A DNA stretch of 64,000 bases from Dermabacter hominis NBRC 106157 (GCF_001570785.1 NZ_BCSI01000002.1:62001-126000), one strand, 5' to 3'. Positions 51,359-63,022 are shown, counted from the stretch's first letter. The notes: a model not told the origin generated them from the sequence alone. Numbers and translations: made by a program.

Positions 51359-52662
51359 TAGCGCCCGCCGTCCGAGGGAGCCTGGCCGGTTTCGGCCTCG
51401 CCGCCGCTATCGCTTGCGCCACCGCTGTCGCTTGCGCCGGCCTGCGGGTCTTTCGAGAGGCTCCCCTCCGCCGCGAGCTGCGCGACGATGCGGTCGGCGT
51501 CGTCTCTGTTCTTTGCGCTGATGGTGTTTGTGACCTGGGTTTGGGTCACGGGCTGGAGGTCGCTGAGGACCACGTCGGTGACGGCCTCTTCGTGGGAGAG
51601 CGAAAGGGGGCCGAGGTCTTGCGCGATGCCCTTATAGATGACGACCTGTGAGCCGTTGGTGCCAACGTAGTACTGATCTTGCGTCCAGTTATAGGCGAAC
51701 CAGGCACCACCGATGAGGAGTGCAGCGATGAGGGTGAAGAGCGCCGCCACCGGCCAGTTCGAGCGCCTCGGGGGTTCCTCTTCGTAGTCTTCGTCTTCGT
51801 ACGGCACTTCTTCCCGCGTGAGTGCTGCGGCGCGTGCGGCGGGTCCCGTCGCGGCCGTGGGGCGATGGCGGTCGCGCGCGGCGGCACCAACGACGATGCT
51901 TCCACTCGACGGGCCGGGATCGCCCTTGTGAAGGTCGTCGATGTCGATGACGTCGGCGATGACGCACGTGATGTTGTCGGGGCCGCCCGCTTTGAGAGCG
52001 AGTTCGACGAGGTGCTCGGCGCATTCATCGGGGTCGTCGATGCTCGAGAGGACGTCGCTGATGGTTTCGAACGAGACGAGTCCCGAGAGGCCATCGGAGC
52101 ACAGCATCCAGCGGTCGCCTGGGACGGCTGGTTTGAGGCTCAGGTCGAGTTCGGGATCGGCGTCGACATCACCGAGGACGCGCATGATCATGGAGCGCTG
52201 CGGGTGGCGTTCGGCTTCTTCCGGGGTGAGGCGCCCTTCGTCGATGAGGCGCTGCACGAACGTGTGGTCTTTTGTGACCTGGGTGCACGTGCCTTCGCGC
52301 ACAAGGTAGGCGCGCGAGTCACCGATGTGGACGAGCGCGAACTTGTTGCCCGCGCGCAAGAGCGCGGTGACGGTCGTGCCGAGGCCCGCGAGAAGGGGTT
52401 CTTCGCGAGCGCGCCGCAGGATGGCATCGTTTGCGTCAAGGACGGCGCCCTCGAGTGCGGCGACGATATCGGTTCCAGGTGCGTCGGTTTCGAGCTCCGA
52501 AAGCGTGCCCACGGCGACTGAGCTGGCGACGTCGCCACCGGCGTGGCCTCCCATCCCGTCGGCGACGACGAGGAGGTGGGAGCCGGCGTAACCGGAGTCC
52601 TGGTTGTTCGAGCGTACGAGCCCGACGTCTGTTTTCGCTGCGTAGCGCAACGCGATGGTCAT
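51358..52662 (-). CDS. pstP: PP2C-type Ser/Thr phosphatase PstP
   Basis: The 434-aa protein reverses PknA/PknB phosphorylation. The PP2C domain (1-240) shows RSNNQDSGY, VVADGMGGHAGGDVAS (metal-binding Asp), HIGDSRAYL, CSDGLSG and GGPDNITCVIADV. A disordered acidic stretch and one membrane helix (WPVAALFTLIAALLIGGAWFAYNW) follow, then an outer domain of about 110 residues ending in a Gly/Ser/Asp-rich tail with SDSGGASDSGG. Overlaps fhaB by 4 bp. Confidence 0.95.
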   Translation of the reverse strand: MTIALRYAAKTDVGLVRSNNQDSGYAGSHLLVVADGMGGHAGGDVASSVAVGTLSELETDAPGTDIVAALEGAVLDANDAILRRAREEPLLAGLGTTVTALLRAGNKFALVHIGDSRAYLVREGTCTQVTKDHTFVQRLIDEGRLTPEEAERHPQRSMIMRVLGDVDADPELDLSLKPAVPGDRWMLCSDGLSGLVSFETISDVLSSIDDPDECAEHLVELALKAGGPDNITCVIADVIDIDDLHKGDPGPSSGSIVVGAAARDRHRPTAATGPAARAAALTREEVPYEDEDYEEEPPRRSNWPVAALFTLIAALLIGGAWFAYNWTQDQYYVGTNGSQVVIYKGIAQDLGPLSLSHEEAVTDVVLSDLQPVTQTQVTNTISAKNRDDADRIVAQLAAEGSLSKDPQAGASDSGGASDSGGEAETGQAPSDGGR

Positions 52663-53174
52663 CGGGGGCCTCGCCTCAATTCAATTTGAGTGTTGCCGAT
52701 CGTGATGGCGGCGCCTGGCTTGAAGGGAGCGGAGGCTCCTTCGAGGGGCTTGCCAGCGAGGGTCGTGCCGTTAGTTGAGCCCAGGTCCTCGACGTACCAC
52801 TCGCCATCGTGAGGGAATACGCGCGCGTGGCGGTTGGAGGCGTATTCGTCGGAAAGCACGAGGGTGCATTCCGGGGCGCGGCCGATGAGGATCGGCGAGG
52901 CCGCGAGGCGGATCGTGGTGCCGCGAAGGGGGCCTGCGGTGACGACCAGCTGGGTTTGAACGGCGTTCGGATCGGTGGTTTTTTGACCCTGCTGGAGAGC
53001 GGAAGGGTCGCTCACCGTGCGTCTCTCGGCGCCTGCTTTTCGCCCGCTTCCGCCGCGCGTGATGACCGTGGTTCCGAAGAGGTCGTTGCGCAGGACGAGG
53101 AGCGCAACGATCACGAAAAGCCACAGCGCAACGACGAAACCGAAGCGCAGGACGATGAGGGTTAGCTCGCTCAC
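52659..53174 (-). CDS. fhaB: FHA-domain membrane protein FhaB/FipA
   Basis: The 171-aa protein has an N-terminal membrane helix (LIVLRFGFVVALWLFVIVALLVLRNDLFG), a 45-residue linker and a C-terminal FHA domain: ILIGRAPECTLVL, EYASNRHARVF and VEDLGSTNGTTLAG, the residues that bind phosphothreonine. It links the kinases to the divisome in related bacteria. Seven bases separate it from fhaA. Confidence 0.94.
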   Translation of the reverse strand: MSELTLIVLRFGFVVALWLFVIVALLVLRNDLFGTTVITRGGSGRKAGAERRTVSDPSALQQGQKTTDPNAVQTQLVVTAGPLRGTTIRLAASPILIGRAPECTLVLSDEYASNRHARVFPHDGEWYVEDLGSTNGTTLAGKPLEGASAPFKPGAAITIGNTQIELRRGPR

Positions 53175-53181
53175 GCGGACC

Positions 53182-53880
53182 TCACCACTCGGAGGGCGCG
53201 CCCGTAGGCAAAATGACGGTGAGACGCGTGCGCCCGATGCGGATCGTCGCGCCGTCGGGGAGCCCGGTGGGGGTCGTAATGCGCTCGCCGTTCACGAAGG
53301 TGCCGTTCGTGGAGCCAAGGTCCGTTGCGGTCATCGATGTGCCGTCAACGCGGAGTTCAAGGTGGTGGCGGCTCACGCCCGTGTCGTCGAGGATGATGTC
53401 GCTGTCGCCGCCGCGGCCGATCACGGTGACGCGGCCCGTGAGGAGGTACTGCTGACCGTCGATTTCGAGGATCGGCTGGAAGTTTTCGCCGCCCGTCGTC
53501 GCCGGTGCGAGTGAGGAGCGTTCGGTGCTCGATTCGGTTTCGAAGCGCCCGGCCTTGACGTCATCGTCGCGCTTGAGCGCGACGGTTACGTTCCCCACAA
53601 ACAGGTATTTCTGCTGATCGGCGTGATCGACGAGGATCCGCTGGAGTTCATCAACGAGGGTGTCCTCCCACGAGGCGAACCGTTCGTAATCCACCGAGTT
53701 GAGGTACACGGAGTACGTGTTGGGTGCGAGCGTGCGGGCGCGGTCGAGGACCTGAATCTGATCGTCGCATTCGCGCTTGAGCCCTTGGGCGAGGTCGAGT
53801 GGCTTGATGCTGCCGCCGCGCGAGAACACGTTCGACACTCCGCGGTCGAGGCTGCGCTCGATTCGGTCGAGAAAACTCAA
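53182..53880 (-). CDS. fhaA: FHA-domain protein FhaA (DUF3662-FHA)
   Basis: The 232-aa protein has an N-terminal DUF3662 domain (LDRIERSLDRGVSNVFSR...KPLDLAQGLKRECDD) and a C-terminal FHA domain with TVIGRGGDSDIILDD, VSRHHLELR and DLGSTNGTFVNGERI. It binds phosphorylated PknB targets such as the MviN-type flippase. I start at the TTG at 53878-53880, exactly seven bases after a perfect AAGGAG; the upstream ATG frame lacks a ribosome site and adds residues absent in the family. First gene of the fhaA-to-pabA operon. Confidence 0.94.
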   Translation of the reverse strand: MSFLDRIERSLDRGVSNVFSRGGSIKPLDLAQGLKRECDDQIQVLDRARTLAPNTYSVYLNSVDYERFASWEDTLVDELQRILVDHADQQKYLFVGNVTVALKRDDDVKAGRFETESSTERSSLAPATTGGENFQPILEIDGQQYLLTGRVTVIGRGGDSDIILDDTGVSRHHLELRVDGTSMTATDLGSTNGTFVNGERITTPTGLPDGATIRIGRTRLTVILPTGAPSEW

Positions 53881-53978
53881 CGTGGGTCTCCTTGGGTAAA
53901 CGTCGTACGCCGCGAGTCTATCGCGTGTCATGCACGCACGATTCGTTCAGATGTAATGATGTGGTGGAGGATTGGTGT

Positions 53979-54854
53979 ATGAGTGATGTGCACGCGAACC
54001 CCGCCCACGTTGATCCGGAGTCTCTTGAGCCGCTTCTTTCGTCCTTGAGTTTTGATTCGGCCGTTGGCCTCATCCGTTCCGACGGTCGCTTAATCACCGC
54101 GTACGGGGATCTTGACCGAGTGTTCCCGCTCGCGAGTGTCTCGAAGCTGATCGCGACGTACGCCGCGCTCGTCGCGATCGATCGCGGAGCCCTTTCCCTT
54201 GATGACGCTGCAGGTGAAGAGACTCCGCAGGGCTGCACTGTCGAACACCTACTTGCCCACGCCGCCGGCTATGCGTTTGAAGGCGGGGAGTTTCTTGCTG
54301 CGCCCGGAAAGCGCCGCATGTACACGAATGCGGGTATCGAGCAGCTCGGGCGCGTTGTCGCGCGCGCCGTCGGAACGGACTTTGACCGGTGGGTGCGCGA
54401 GAGCGTGACGGAGCCACTGGGGATGGAGACCGTCGAGGTAGCCGGCTCGCCCGCCAAAGATTACCGCGCAAGCATCGAGGATCTTCTTTTACTTGGCCGG
54501 GAGTTCTTGACTCCCACGCTCATTTCTTCAGAGCTCGCTGAATCAGCGCATCGCCCCCATTTCCCGGGCCTTTCCGGCGTGCTTCCCGGTTACGGCCGCC
54601 AAAGCCCGAATGACTGGGGTCTGGGTGTGGAGATCAAAGGGAAGAAGGAGCCGCACTGGACGGGCGCGCTCAACTCGGCCCGCACGTTCGGGCACTTCGG
54701 GCAATCGGGGTCGTTCCTCTGGGTTGACCCGGAAGCGATCCCGGGTGGGCTCAGTGCGGCATTTTTGTCGTCGAAGCCGTTTGGCGAGGAGCACGCCGGC
54801 GTGTGGCCCGCTCTCAACGACACCCTCGTTCGCGCGGCGCGAGCTCGTTTCTGA
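53979..54854 (+). CDS. beta-lactamase-related serine hydrolase (class C fold)
   Basis: The 291-aa protein has the penicillin-recognising fold: LASVSKLIATYAAL with the S-x-x-K nucleophile near residue 51 and RMYTNAGIEQLGRV with the Y-x-N motif near 110. The third motif is HFGQSG near 235, where class C esterases have H-x-G. No signal peptide is visible, so it is probably a cytoplasmic esterase or amidase rather than a resistance enzyme. GGAGG precedes the ATG by eight bases. Confidence 0.85.
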   Translation: MSDVHANPAHVDPESLEPLLSSLSFDSAVGLIRSDGRLITAYGDLDRVFPLASVSKLIATYAALVAIDRGALSLDDAAGEETPQGCTVEHLLAHAAGYAFEGGEFLAAPGKRRMYTNAGIEQLGRVVARAVGTDFDRWVRESVTEPLGMETVEVAGSPAKDYRASIEDLLLLGREFLTPTLISSELAESAHRPHFPGLSGVLPGYGRQSPNDWGLGVEIKGKKEPHWTGALNSARTFGHFGQSGSFLWVDPEAIPGGLSAAFLSSKPFGEEHAGVWPALNDTLVRAARARF

Positions 54855-54860
54855 ACAGCG

Positions 54861-54882
54861 ATAGTGTTCACTCGGTCACTAT
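54861..54882 (+). promoter_or_regulatory. inverted repeat at the sulfolipid operon promoter
   Basis: ATAGTG (54861-54866) and CACTAT (54877-54882) form an inverted repeat around 10 bp that itself contains TTCACTCGG. TATTGT (54880-54885) is a possible -10 box overlapping the right arm, so a dimeric repressor bound here would block transcription. Inference from layout only. Confidence 0.4.
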
Positions 54883-54892
54883 TGTGGACTGA

Positions 54893-57285
<2,393 letters not shown>

Positions 57286-57291
57286 AGGGGA

Positions 57292-57912
57292 TTAGATCTT
57301 GGCCGCGTAGGTGATGACGTGCTGCGTATCGGTGCTTTGGGCAACCACGTAGCTCTCACCGGATTCATCGTGGAGGACGCGGATCAGCACCGAACCCTCA
57401 TAGCGGTTAACGATCGCCGCCTCGGCGTCGTGTGGATTTGCCGCGGCGCGATCGGCGCTCGTCTCGACATCGGAAATGACCTCGCCGAAGGCCTTCATGT
57501 ATGCCGAGCCATCACCCGCCGGATCTTTGTGCAAGTCGAGCACCCCTTCCGGGAAGGTACCGCGGGTTGCGGAATCTTCCTCATACCTGCGCGCCCCGGC
57601 TGTCGCGTAGGTCTCCCACATTTCAGGGGTGTCCTGTGTGCGAGAGCCGGGCAGGCTCGCGGCCTCGGGCGTGAAGAGTGACTCGTCAAACTTTCCGTCT
57701 GGGTCAGCTTTTGAGGGCACGTATCCGTCGCCTGGCGACGCTTCGGATTCGCTCACGCGCCCCTCTTCGGGGATAGTCGTAGCGCTTTGTGTTGCCGTGG
57801 CGCTTTCGGAACGCGAATCTGGTTCGGGTGCGGAGCCGCCCGAGCACGCTGCGCACGCGCTTACGAGCAGGGCGGCCGTTGCACACACGACCCGGCGAGT
57901 CACCTGTTGCAC
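57292..57912 (-). CDS. lipoprotein of unknown function, coupled to the LGFP/NlpC gene
   Basis: The 206-aa protein has a signal with lipobox VSAC (near residues 17-20; a second Cys pair follows), a Ser/Glu/Asp-rich linker, and a domain of about 130 residues with AGARRYEEDSATRGTFPEGVLDL and VNRYEGSVLIRVLHDESGESYVVAQSTD. It has no sequence likeness to the 25-29 kb lipoprotein array that I can see. The GTG start shares a base with the stop of the hydrolase gene (TAGTG), so the two are made together, suggesting a role with the hydrolase at the cell wall. Confidence 0.78.
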   Translation of the reverse strand: MQQVTRRVVCATAALLVSACAACSGGSAPEPDSRSESATATQSATTIPEEGRVSESEASPGDGYVPSKADPDGKFDESLFTPEAASLPGSRTQDTPEMWETYATAGARRYEEDSATRGTFPEGVLDLHKDPAGDGSAYMKAFGEVISDVETSADRAAANPHDAEAAIVNRYEGSVLIRVLHDESGESYVVAQSTDTQHVITYAAKI

Positions 57913-60038
57913 TAGAAGGGCCTCAGAACGTACGGGTCAGCCTTGCGACCGGGAAGGTTCCGGGTGTACGAGCGAATGTGAACGCCAGGACCCCAGGAAT
58001 GCAGCATCTGACCATTGCCCAGATACATCGTCATGTGACGGATGGTGCCGCCGGAGTCTCGGTAGAAGATCCAGTCGCCGCGCTGAATCTGCGAGATTGG
58101 CACCTTGCGGAACTTCTTGGAGTTGTAGAAGTAGTGCGTCGAGAGCCAGTTTGCACCGGCATGTTGTTCGGGCGTTACCCCCGTCTCGAGACCGGCGGCA
58201 TTCATTGCCTGGATAGCGATACCTGAGCAGTCGTAGCCTAGTTTGTAGCCGCCGGCACCGCCCCAAGTGTAGGGCGAGCCTACCTGCGAACGCGCAAAAT
58301 TCACCATGGTGTCGATGCGCTCTTGACGGCTTGCAGTGATGCCTACCTTGGGTTTCACCGTGAAGCCATCCGCGTACCAGCTCACGCCAGTGCCTAGCGA
58401 ATCCCACGTGCGCTTATCCACGACACCGGTGACGGGCAGACCTCGCTTGCGCTGCCAAGACTTGACGGCTCGGATCGTTTTCGCGTTCATCGTTGCACTG
58501 TGGCCATCTGAGTAGATCCCGAGGCGTTTTTGGACAGCGGCTACGCGAACGCCGTTCCAGCCCTTGGTGAGGTTGTGCCCACCGCGAGAGGTCGTGGGAT
58601 TATTCGTGGGGCCGAAGTAGTAGGGATTCGCGGGCTCCCAGCCCACGACCCCTGTGCCATTCGAACGCGTCCAGTACAGAACTCCGTTCTCGAAGTTTTG
58701 GCGGAACTGCCCCTTGTAGGTGTACTCGTTCGAGGTGGGAAGACCGAGGAAGCCCCGCTCAAAGCCGCGCTTGGCGTACTGGTTGAGCATGCCTGAGTGC
58801 ACGGCATAGGCACCGGTGCGCGGGTGCCAGTACATATTTCCGCCCTCGAAGTACTGAATGGTGACTCCGTTATTGAGCTTGGTTTCGCCACTGCGAGGAA
58901 GGCCGAGGGCGCTGTTCGGGCCCCCGATGCCGTTGTAACTCTTATGGATGGCATTCTTGGTGACTTCAGTGATGCCGGTGCGTGAGTTCCAATAGATCGT
59001 GCCGTTTTGGAAGTTTTGTGCGCGGCCGCCGCGTACCGAGTATTCCTGCGAGGTGGGGAAGCCGAGCGCACCGTGTTCATATCCTTGCCGGGCCCAGATG
59101 CCAAAGATCGCGCCGTTGTGAGAGATGGAGTGCGTGCCAGAACCCGCCGAGTAGTAGGCGATGCCGTGCTGGAACCGCTGGAGGTAGCCGCCTCGGATCT
59201 TGGTTTCGTTCTCCGTGGGAAAGCCCAACCAGCTCTTAGGGCCGCCGAGTGACTCATAGTGGTCGCCAATGCCGCCCTTGGTTACCCACACATTCTTCGT
59301 GGCGAAGTCGTAGTGCAGGGTTCCGCCCGTGAACTTCTGCATGACGCCGCCGGGCACTCGAATCTCATCGGTCGAGGGGTAACCCAGCCATCCGCGCGTT
59401 TGGCCGCTGCGCTTCCAGAACGTTTCGAAGCCGCCGCCGCGGTTGACGGCGTGTGCTCCACCGTTGCCCGGGGACCAGTAGAGGTCGGCATTCTCGAAAT
59501 GCTGGACGTAGCCACCGCCGTTGAGTTTTTGCTCGTTGGACGTGGGGTTACCAATCCAAGAATCCGCGCCACCGGTCTCGTCCCAATAGCCGCGCATCGC
59601 GCCGACGATGGCGAACCGTGGCGTGCTTTCGGGGGTCGCGCTGAAGGTTCGGATGCTCGACGCGGGCTTCTCTGCGGGCGCATCGGTGGTGGATTCCTCC
59701 ACGGAGGTGGTTGTGGAGTCGCGTGGGGCGGGTGCCGATTCGCGAGGCGCAGGGGCCGGGGTATCGTCCGTGGACGTAGGAGCCTCGAGCGGCGCGTCGG
59801 TGGTGTTTTCGCTGGGAGCCTCCGTGCCGGGAGTTTGATCGGCCGGGGTTTCCTCAACAGGGGTTTCAGAGGGGGCCGGTTCCGAGGGGGCCGGCGTGGG
59901 GGCCTCGGTCGTCGAGAGGGTCGGTTCGTCGGTTGGATCGGAGGGAGAAGCCTGCACGGCGAGCGGGGTGAAGGTGACGCCGGTGGCGAGAAGGGCAGCC
60001 GAGATGCGTCGGCCGGTAAGAGAGGAGAGGGGATACAT
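57912..60038 (-). CDS. secreted NlpC/P60 cell-wall hydrolase with LGFP repeats
   Basis: The 708-aa exported protein has a signal peptide (ISAALLATGVTFTPLAVQAS) and a Pro/Thr/Glu-rich stretch to about 135. Six LGFP repeats follow (about 143-455; cores such as SWLGFPTENET, GALGFPTSQEY, GFLGLPTSNEY), then a peptidoglycan-binding domain (KGWNGVRVAAVQKRLGIY...RAVKSWQRKRGLP) and a C-terminal NlpC/P60 peptidase with YDCSGIAIQAMNAAG (Cys) and IRHMTMYLGNG (His). It should cut the stem peptide of peptidoglycan; the LGFP repeats are thought to hold the wall. Upstream region has GTAAC/GTAAT direct repeats. Confidence 0.92.
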   Translation of the reverse strand: MYPLSSLTGRRISAALLATGVTFTPLAVQASPSDPTDEPTLSTTEAPTPAPSEPAPSETPVEETPADQTPGTEAPSENTTDAPLEAPTSTDDTPAPAPRESAPAPRDSTTTSVEESTTDAPAEKPASSIRTFSATPESTPRFAIVGAMRGYWDETGGADSWIGNPTSNEQKLNGGGYVQHFENADLYWSPGNGGAHAVNRGGGFETFWKRSGQTRGWLGYPSTDEIRVPGGVMQKFTGGTLHYDFATKNVWVTKGGIGDHYESLGGPKSWLGFPTENETKIRGGYLQRFQHGIAYYSAGSGTHSISHNGAIFGIWARQGYEHGALGFPTSQEYSVRGGRAQNFQNGTIYWNSRTGITEVTKNAIHKSYNGIGGPNSALGLPRSGETKLNNGVTIQYFEGGNMYWHPRTGAYAVHSGMLNQYAKRGFERGFLGLPTSNEYTYKGQFRQNFENGVLYWTRSNGTGVVGWEPANPYYFGPTNNPTTSRGGHNLTKGWNGVRVAAVQKRLGIYSDGHSATMNAKTIRAVKSWQRKRGLPVTGVVDKRTWDSLGTGVSWYADGFTVKPKVGITASRQERIDTMVNFARSQVGSPYTWGGAGGYKLGYDCSGIAIQAMNAAGLETGVTPEQHAGANWLSTHYFYNSKKFRKVPISQIQRGDWIFYRDSGGTIRHMTMYLGNGQMLHSWGPGVHIRSYTRNLPGRKADPYVLRPF

Positions 60039-60120
60039 GGCAGCAGCCTCACGTGAGAGATACGGAACGCCCTTAGCTTAGGTCAAAAATTCCGTTGTGA
60101 GGACACCGGTGGCCCTTCTC

Positions 60121-60146
60121 GTAACAATCGTAATCAAGTTGTAATC
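60121..60146 (-). promoter_or_regulatory. GTAAC/GTAAT direct repeats, possible MtrA-type box
   Basis: On the + strand GTAAC, GTAAT and GTAAT begin at 60121, 60130 and 60141, about one helix turn apart, 83 bp before the hydrolase start. MtrA, the actinobacterial regulator of cell-wall hydrolases, binds direct repeats of this kind in some species. A TTGACC at -35 distance lies further down. Confidence 0.45.
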
Positions 60147-60173
60147 GCGCGAGGTCCCAGAAGGAGTCGCGAG

Positions 60174-60695
60174 TCACTTCCGTGCGCCGTACAGCAGCCA
60201 GGTCGGTCGCGTGGTTGCGATCCAGCGCATGCCCGCGACCGCGAGGATTGACACGATGCCGAGCAAAATCGCCGGGGTGTAGTTTCGCGTTGCGGGCTCG
60301 GTCTCCGGTTGCAGCGCGAGCGTGAGCGCCACGGCAACCCCGACGGTGGCCACGCCAAGGACGATGCCGACGATCATGAACGTGCGCGCGAATGTGCGCA
60401 GCCACGCCTCGCCGTCCGCCGGGTACCCCACTCCCGCGCGGTGTTTCTTTGCGGCGATGCCCCCGATGCATCCCGCGACGAGCGCGCCAATCACCCACGC
60501 GACGAAAAGTCCGAGCGAAAGCCACCACGTGATTTGCGAGGCGGCAAGCCCTGCGAGGACGCCCGCAAGGGCGCCAAGCAGACCGAGGCGGGCGAGGAAG
60601 GCCGCCCCTTCGGCGTCGGTGTCGAGGTTCGGCGGGAAAGCCGCGAATGCGTCGGCACCGTAGCCTTGGGCGTTCCAGTCCTGCGACTCGCTCAT
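60174..60695 (-). CDS. small four-helix membrane protein
   Basis: The 173-aa protein begins with a polar 35-residue stretch (MSESQDWNAQGYGADAFAAF) and has four hydrophobic helices in two hairpins. The signature-like QITWWLSLGLFVAWVIGALVAGCIGGIAAKK suggests a small integral protein of unknown role. AAGGGA lies seven bases before the ATG, just after hemL; it is the last gene of the hem operon. Family not recognised. Confidence 0.72.
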   Translation of the reverse strand: MSESQDWNAQGYGADAFAAFPPNLDTDAEGAAFLARLGLLGALAGVLAGLAASQITWWLSLGLFVAWVIGALVAGCIGGIAAKKHRAGVGYPADGEAWLRTFARTFMIVGIVLGVATVGVAVALTLALQPETEPATRNYTPAILLGIVSILAVAGMRWIATTRPTWLLYGARK

Positions 60696-60699
60696 GAGG

Positions 60700-61986
60700 T
60701 CATCCCTTCGGTGAGGCCGCTGCCTTTGCTGCGGAGGGCAAAGCGGCGATGATGCGTTCAAGGATATCGGGAGTGTGGGCCCTAGAGACGAAATACGCCT
60801 CAAACGCGCTCGGCGGCATGTAGATGCCCTGGGCGAGCATCGCGTGGAAGAACCGAGCGAAGGCATCGGTGTCCTGGGACTTTGCGTCCTCATAGCAGCG
60901 CACGTCGCGATCGGTGAAGAACACGGAGAAGAGGGTGCCGAAGCGGTTGATCGAGTGCGGGACGCCTTCGGCGCTTAGCGCGTCGTCGAATGCAGAAATG
61001 AGGGTTGTTGCCGAATCGTTGAGCTGCGCGTAAAGCGCGTCATCGAGCTGGCTCAACGTCGCGATGCCCGCGGCGGTTGCGAGGGGGTTACCCGAGAGAG
61101 TGCCCGCTTGATAGACGGGGCCGAGGGGGGAGAGGTGCTCCATAATGTCGGCCCGGCCGCCGAAGGCGCCCACCGGCATGCCACCGCCGATGACCTTGCC
61201 GAAGGTCACGAGATCCGGCACGACGCCATCGATTCCGTGGGCGCCCGTCGCGCTCGCGCGAAAGCCGGTCAGTACTTCGTCGACAATGAGGAGCGCACCG
61301 GCCGCGTGCGCCTCATCGAGGAGGAATGCGTTGAAGTCGCCCGGGTCGATGACGCCCATGTTGCACGGGGCGCCCTCGGTGATCACCGCGGCGATGTTCT
61401 CTCCGTGTTCGGCGAACGCTTCGCGCACCGCCTCGCGGTCGCCGTAGGGAAGCACGAGAGTTTCGGCAGCCGTCGGATCCGTGACTCCCGCCGAGCCCGG
61501 CAGCGAGAACGTGGCTACCCCCGAACCTGCCTCCGCGAGCAGCGAATCGACGTGGCCGTGGTAGCAGCCCGCGAACTTCACAATGAGATCGCGCCCCGTG
61601 AAACCGCGCGCGAGGCGCAGTGCGCTCATGGTTGCCTCGGTGCCCGAGTTCACCATGCGAATCTTCTCGACCGCGGGGACGCGGTCGATCACGAGTTCGG
61701 CGAGGCGAATTTCGCCCTCGTGGGGAGCGCCGAAGCTCAGCGAGTGCGCCGCGGCCTCCGAGACGGCGTTGACGACGGTCGCCTCGGCATGGCCGAGAAT
61801 CATGGGCCCCCACGAGCCCACGAGGTCCACGTACTCGGTTCCCTCGGCGTCCGTCAGTAGCGCGCCGTTGCCGCTCACGAGGTACGGGGGAGTGCCGCCC
61901 ACGCTCCCGAAGGCGCGCACGGGCGAATTCACCCCGCCGGGAATGACGTGCTGCGCGCGGGCGAAGAGTTCGGCGTTCGTGGGCAT
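60700..61986 (-). CDS. hemL: glutamate-1-semialdehyde 2,1-aminomutase
   Basis: The 428-aa PLP enzyme makes 5-aminolevulinate in the C5 pathway. It shows [55 protein letters not shown] and [18 protein letters not shown] with the PLP-binding Lys. Start at the ATG at 61984-61986 after GGAGGT; a TTG directly upstream is less likely. Its presence shows that tetrapyrroles are made from glutamyl-tRNA; hemA is not in the window. Confidence 0.96.
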   Translation of the reverse strand: MPTNAELFARAQHVIPGGVNSPVRAFGSVGGTPPYLVSGNGALLTDAEGTEYVDLVGSWGPMILGHAEATVVNAVSEAAAHSLSFGAPHEGEIRLAELVIDRVPAVEKIRMVNSGTEATMSALRLARGFTGRDLIVKFAGCYHGHVDSLLAEAGSGVATFSLPGSAGVTDPTAAETLVLPYGDREAVREAFAEHGENIAAVITEGAPCNMGVIDPGDFNAFLLDEAHAAGALLIVDEVLTGFRASATGAHGIDGVVPDLVTFGKVIGGGMPVGAFGGRADIMEHLSPLGPVYQAGTLSGNPLATAAGIATLSQLDDALYAQLNDSATTLISAFDDALSAEGVPHSINRFGTLFSVFFTDRDVRCYEDAKSQDTDAFARFFHAMLAQGIYMPPSAFEAYFVSRAHTPDILERIIAALPSAAKAAASPKG

Positions 61987-62011
61987 CAAGACCTCCTAGA
62001 TTGAGCGGTGA

Positions 62012-63022
62012 TCAGACGAATTCGCGAAGGTGAGGGGGAAGATTGGCGAGGAGCTTCGCCGCGTACGGCGCGTAGTAGGTGAGTACGTGGGCTGCGCCCG
62101 CTCGCTTGAACGCGAGGAGAGACTCGAGCACTGCGCGATCGCGGTCAAGCCAGCCGTTCTCGCACGCCGCCTCGATCATCGCGTACTCGCCAGAGACCTG
62201 GTACGTGCCAACGGGAACGGGGCTCGCGGCCGCAACGTCGGCAAGCACATCGAGATAGGGCAGCCCGGGCTTGACCATGATCATGTCGGCGCCCTCGCCC
62301 AGGTCGAGCTCGAGCTCGCGAAGCGCCTCGCGCCCGTTCGCCGGATCCTGCTGGTAGGTCTTGCGATCGCCCGTCAGCGACGAATCGACGGCTTCGCGGA
62401 ACGGCCCGTAGAACGCGGAGGCATACTTCGCGGTGTAGGCGTAAATCGCGACGTTCGTGAAGCCTTCCGAATCGAGCGCGTCGCGGATAGCGGCGATCTG
62501 GCCGTCCATCATGCCCGAGGGGGCAACAACGTGGGCACCCGCGCGCGCCTGAGCGAGGGCCATCTCGCGATAGACCTCGAGCGTCGCGTCATTGTCCACG
62601 CCGCCATCCTGGTCGAGGACCCCGCAGTGGCCGTGATCCGTGAATTCATCGAGGCACAGATCGGCCATCACCAGAAGCGAATCGCCGAGCTCGTCACGCA
62701 GGCGCGAGATAGCGACGTTCAGGATCCCGTTCGGGTCGGTTGCGCCGGATCCGACGGCATCCTTCTTCTCGGGGATGCCAAACAGCATGATGCCGCCAAG
62801 ACCGAGGTCGGCGGCTTCGCGGGCGGCCGTGACGAGGGAGTCGAGCGAGTGCTGCACGACGCCGGGCATCGACGCGATGGGGCGAGCCTCGCTCGCGCCC
62901 TCGCGCACGAATGCCGGAAGAATGAAATCGGCGCTGCGCAGGGTCGTCTCGCGATTAAGGCGGCGCATCGCGTCGCTCGCGCGAAGGCGGCGGGGGCGAT
63001 GGAAGGGGCGCTTCACGGTCAT
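62012..63022 (-). CDS. hemB: delta-aminolevulinic acid dehydratase (porphobilinogen synthase)
   Basis: The 336-aa enzyme joins two aminolevulinates. The two Schiff-base lysines lie in YTAKYASAFYGPFR and MIMVKPGLPYLD. The metal-site region reads DLCLDEFTDHGHCGVLDQDGGVDND, with two cysteines in the part where zinc enzymes have three and magnesium enzymes have Asp/Ala, so metal use is uncertain. The ATG shares a base with the hemD stop (TAATG). Confidence 0.96.
   Translation of the reverse strand: MTVKRPFHRPRRLRASDAMRRLNRETTLRSADFILPAFVREGASEARPIASMPGVVQHSLDSLVTAAREAADLGLGGIMLFGIPEKKDAVGSGATDPNGILNVAISRLRDELGDSLLVMADLCLDEFTDHGHCGVLDQDGGVDNDATLEVYREMALAQARAGAHVVAPSGMMDGQIAAIRDALDSEGFTNVAIYAYTAKYASAFYGPFREAVDSSLTGDRKTYQQDPANGREALRELELDLGEGADMIMVKPGLPYLDVLADVAAASPVPVGTYQVSGEYAMIEAACENGWLDRDRAVLESLLAFKRAGAAHVLTYYAPYAAKLLANLPPHLREFV

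Noticed and set aside
53881-53978. tRNA-Leu next to fhaA
   Set aside because: Expected from the layout in related bacteria, but no cloverleaf can be drawn in this 98-bp gap.
53979-54854. Antibiotic-resistance beta-lactamase
   Set aside because: The fold and S-x-x-K and Y-x-N motifs fit, but there is no signal peptide and the third motif is of esterase type.
60039-60173. c-di-AMP (ydaO) riboswitch before the NlpC hydrolase gene
   Set aside because: Such a riboswitch is common before these genes in actinobacteria, but the 135-bp gap is short and I find none of its conserved sequence.
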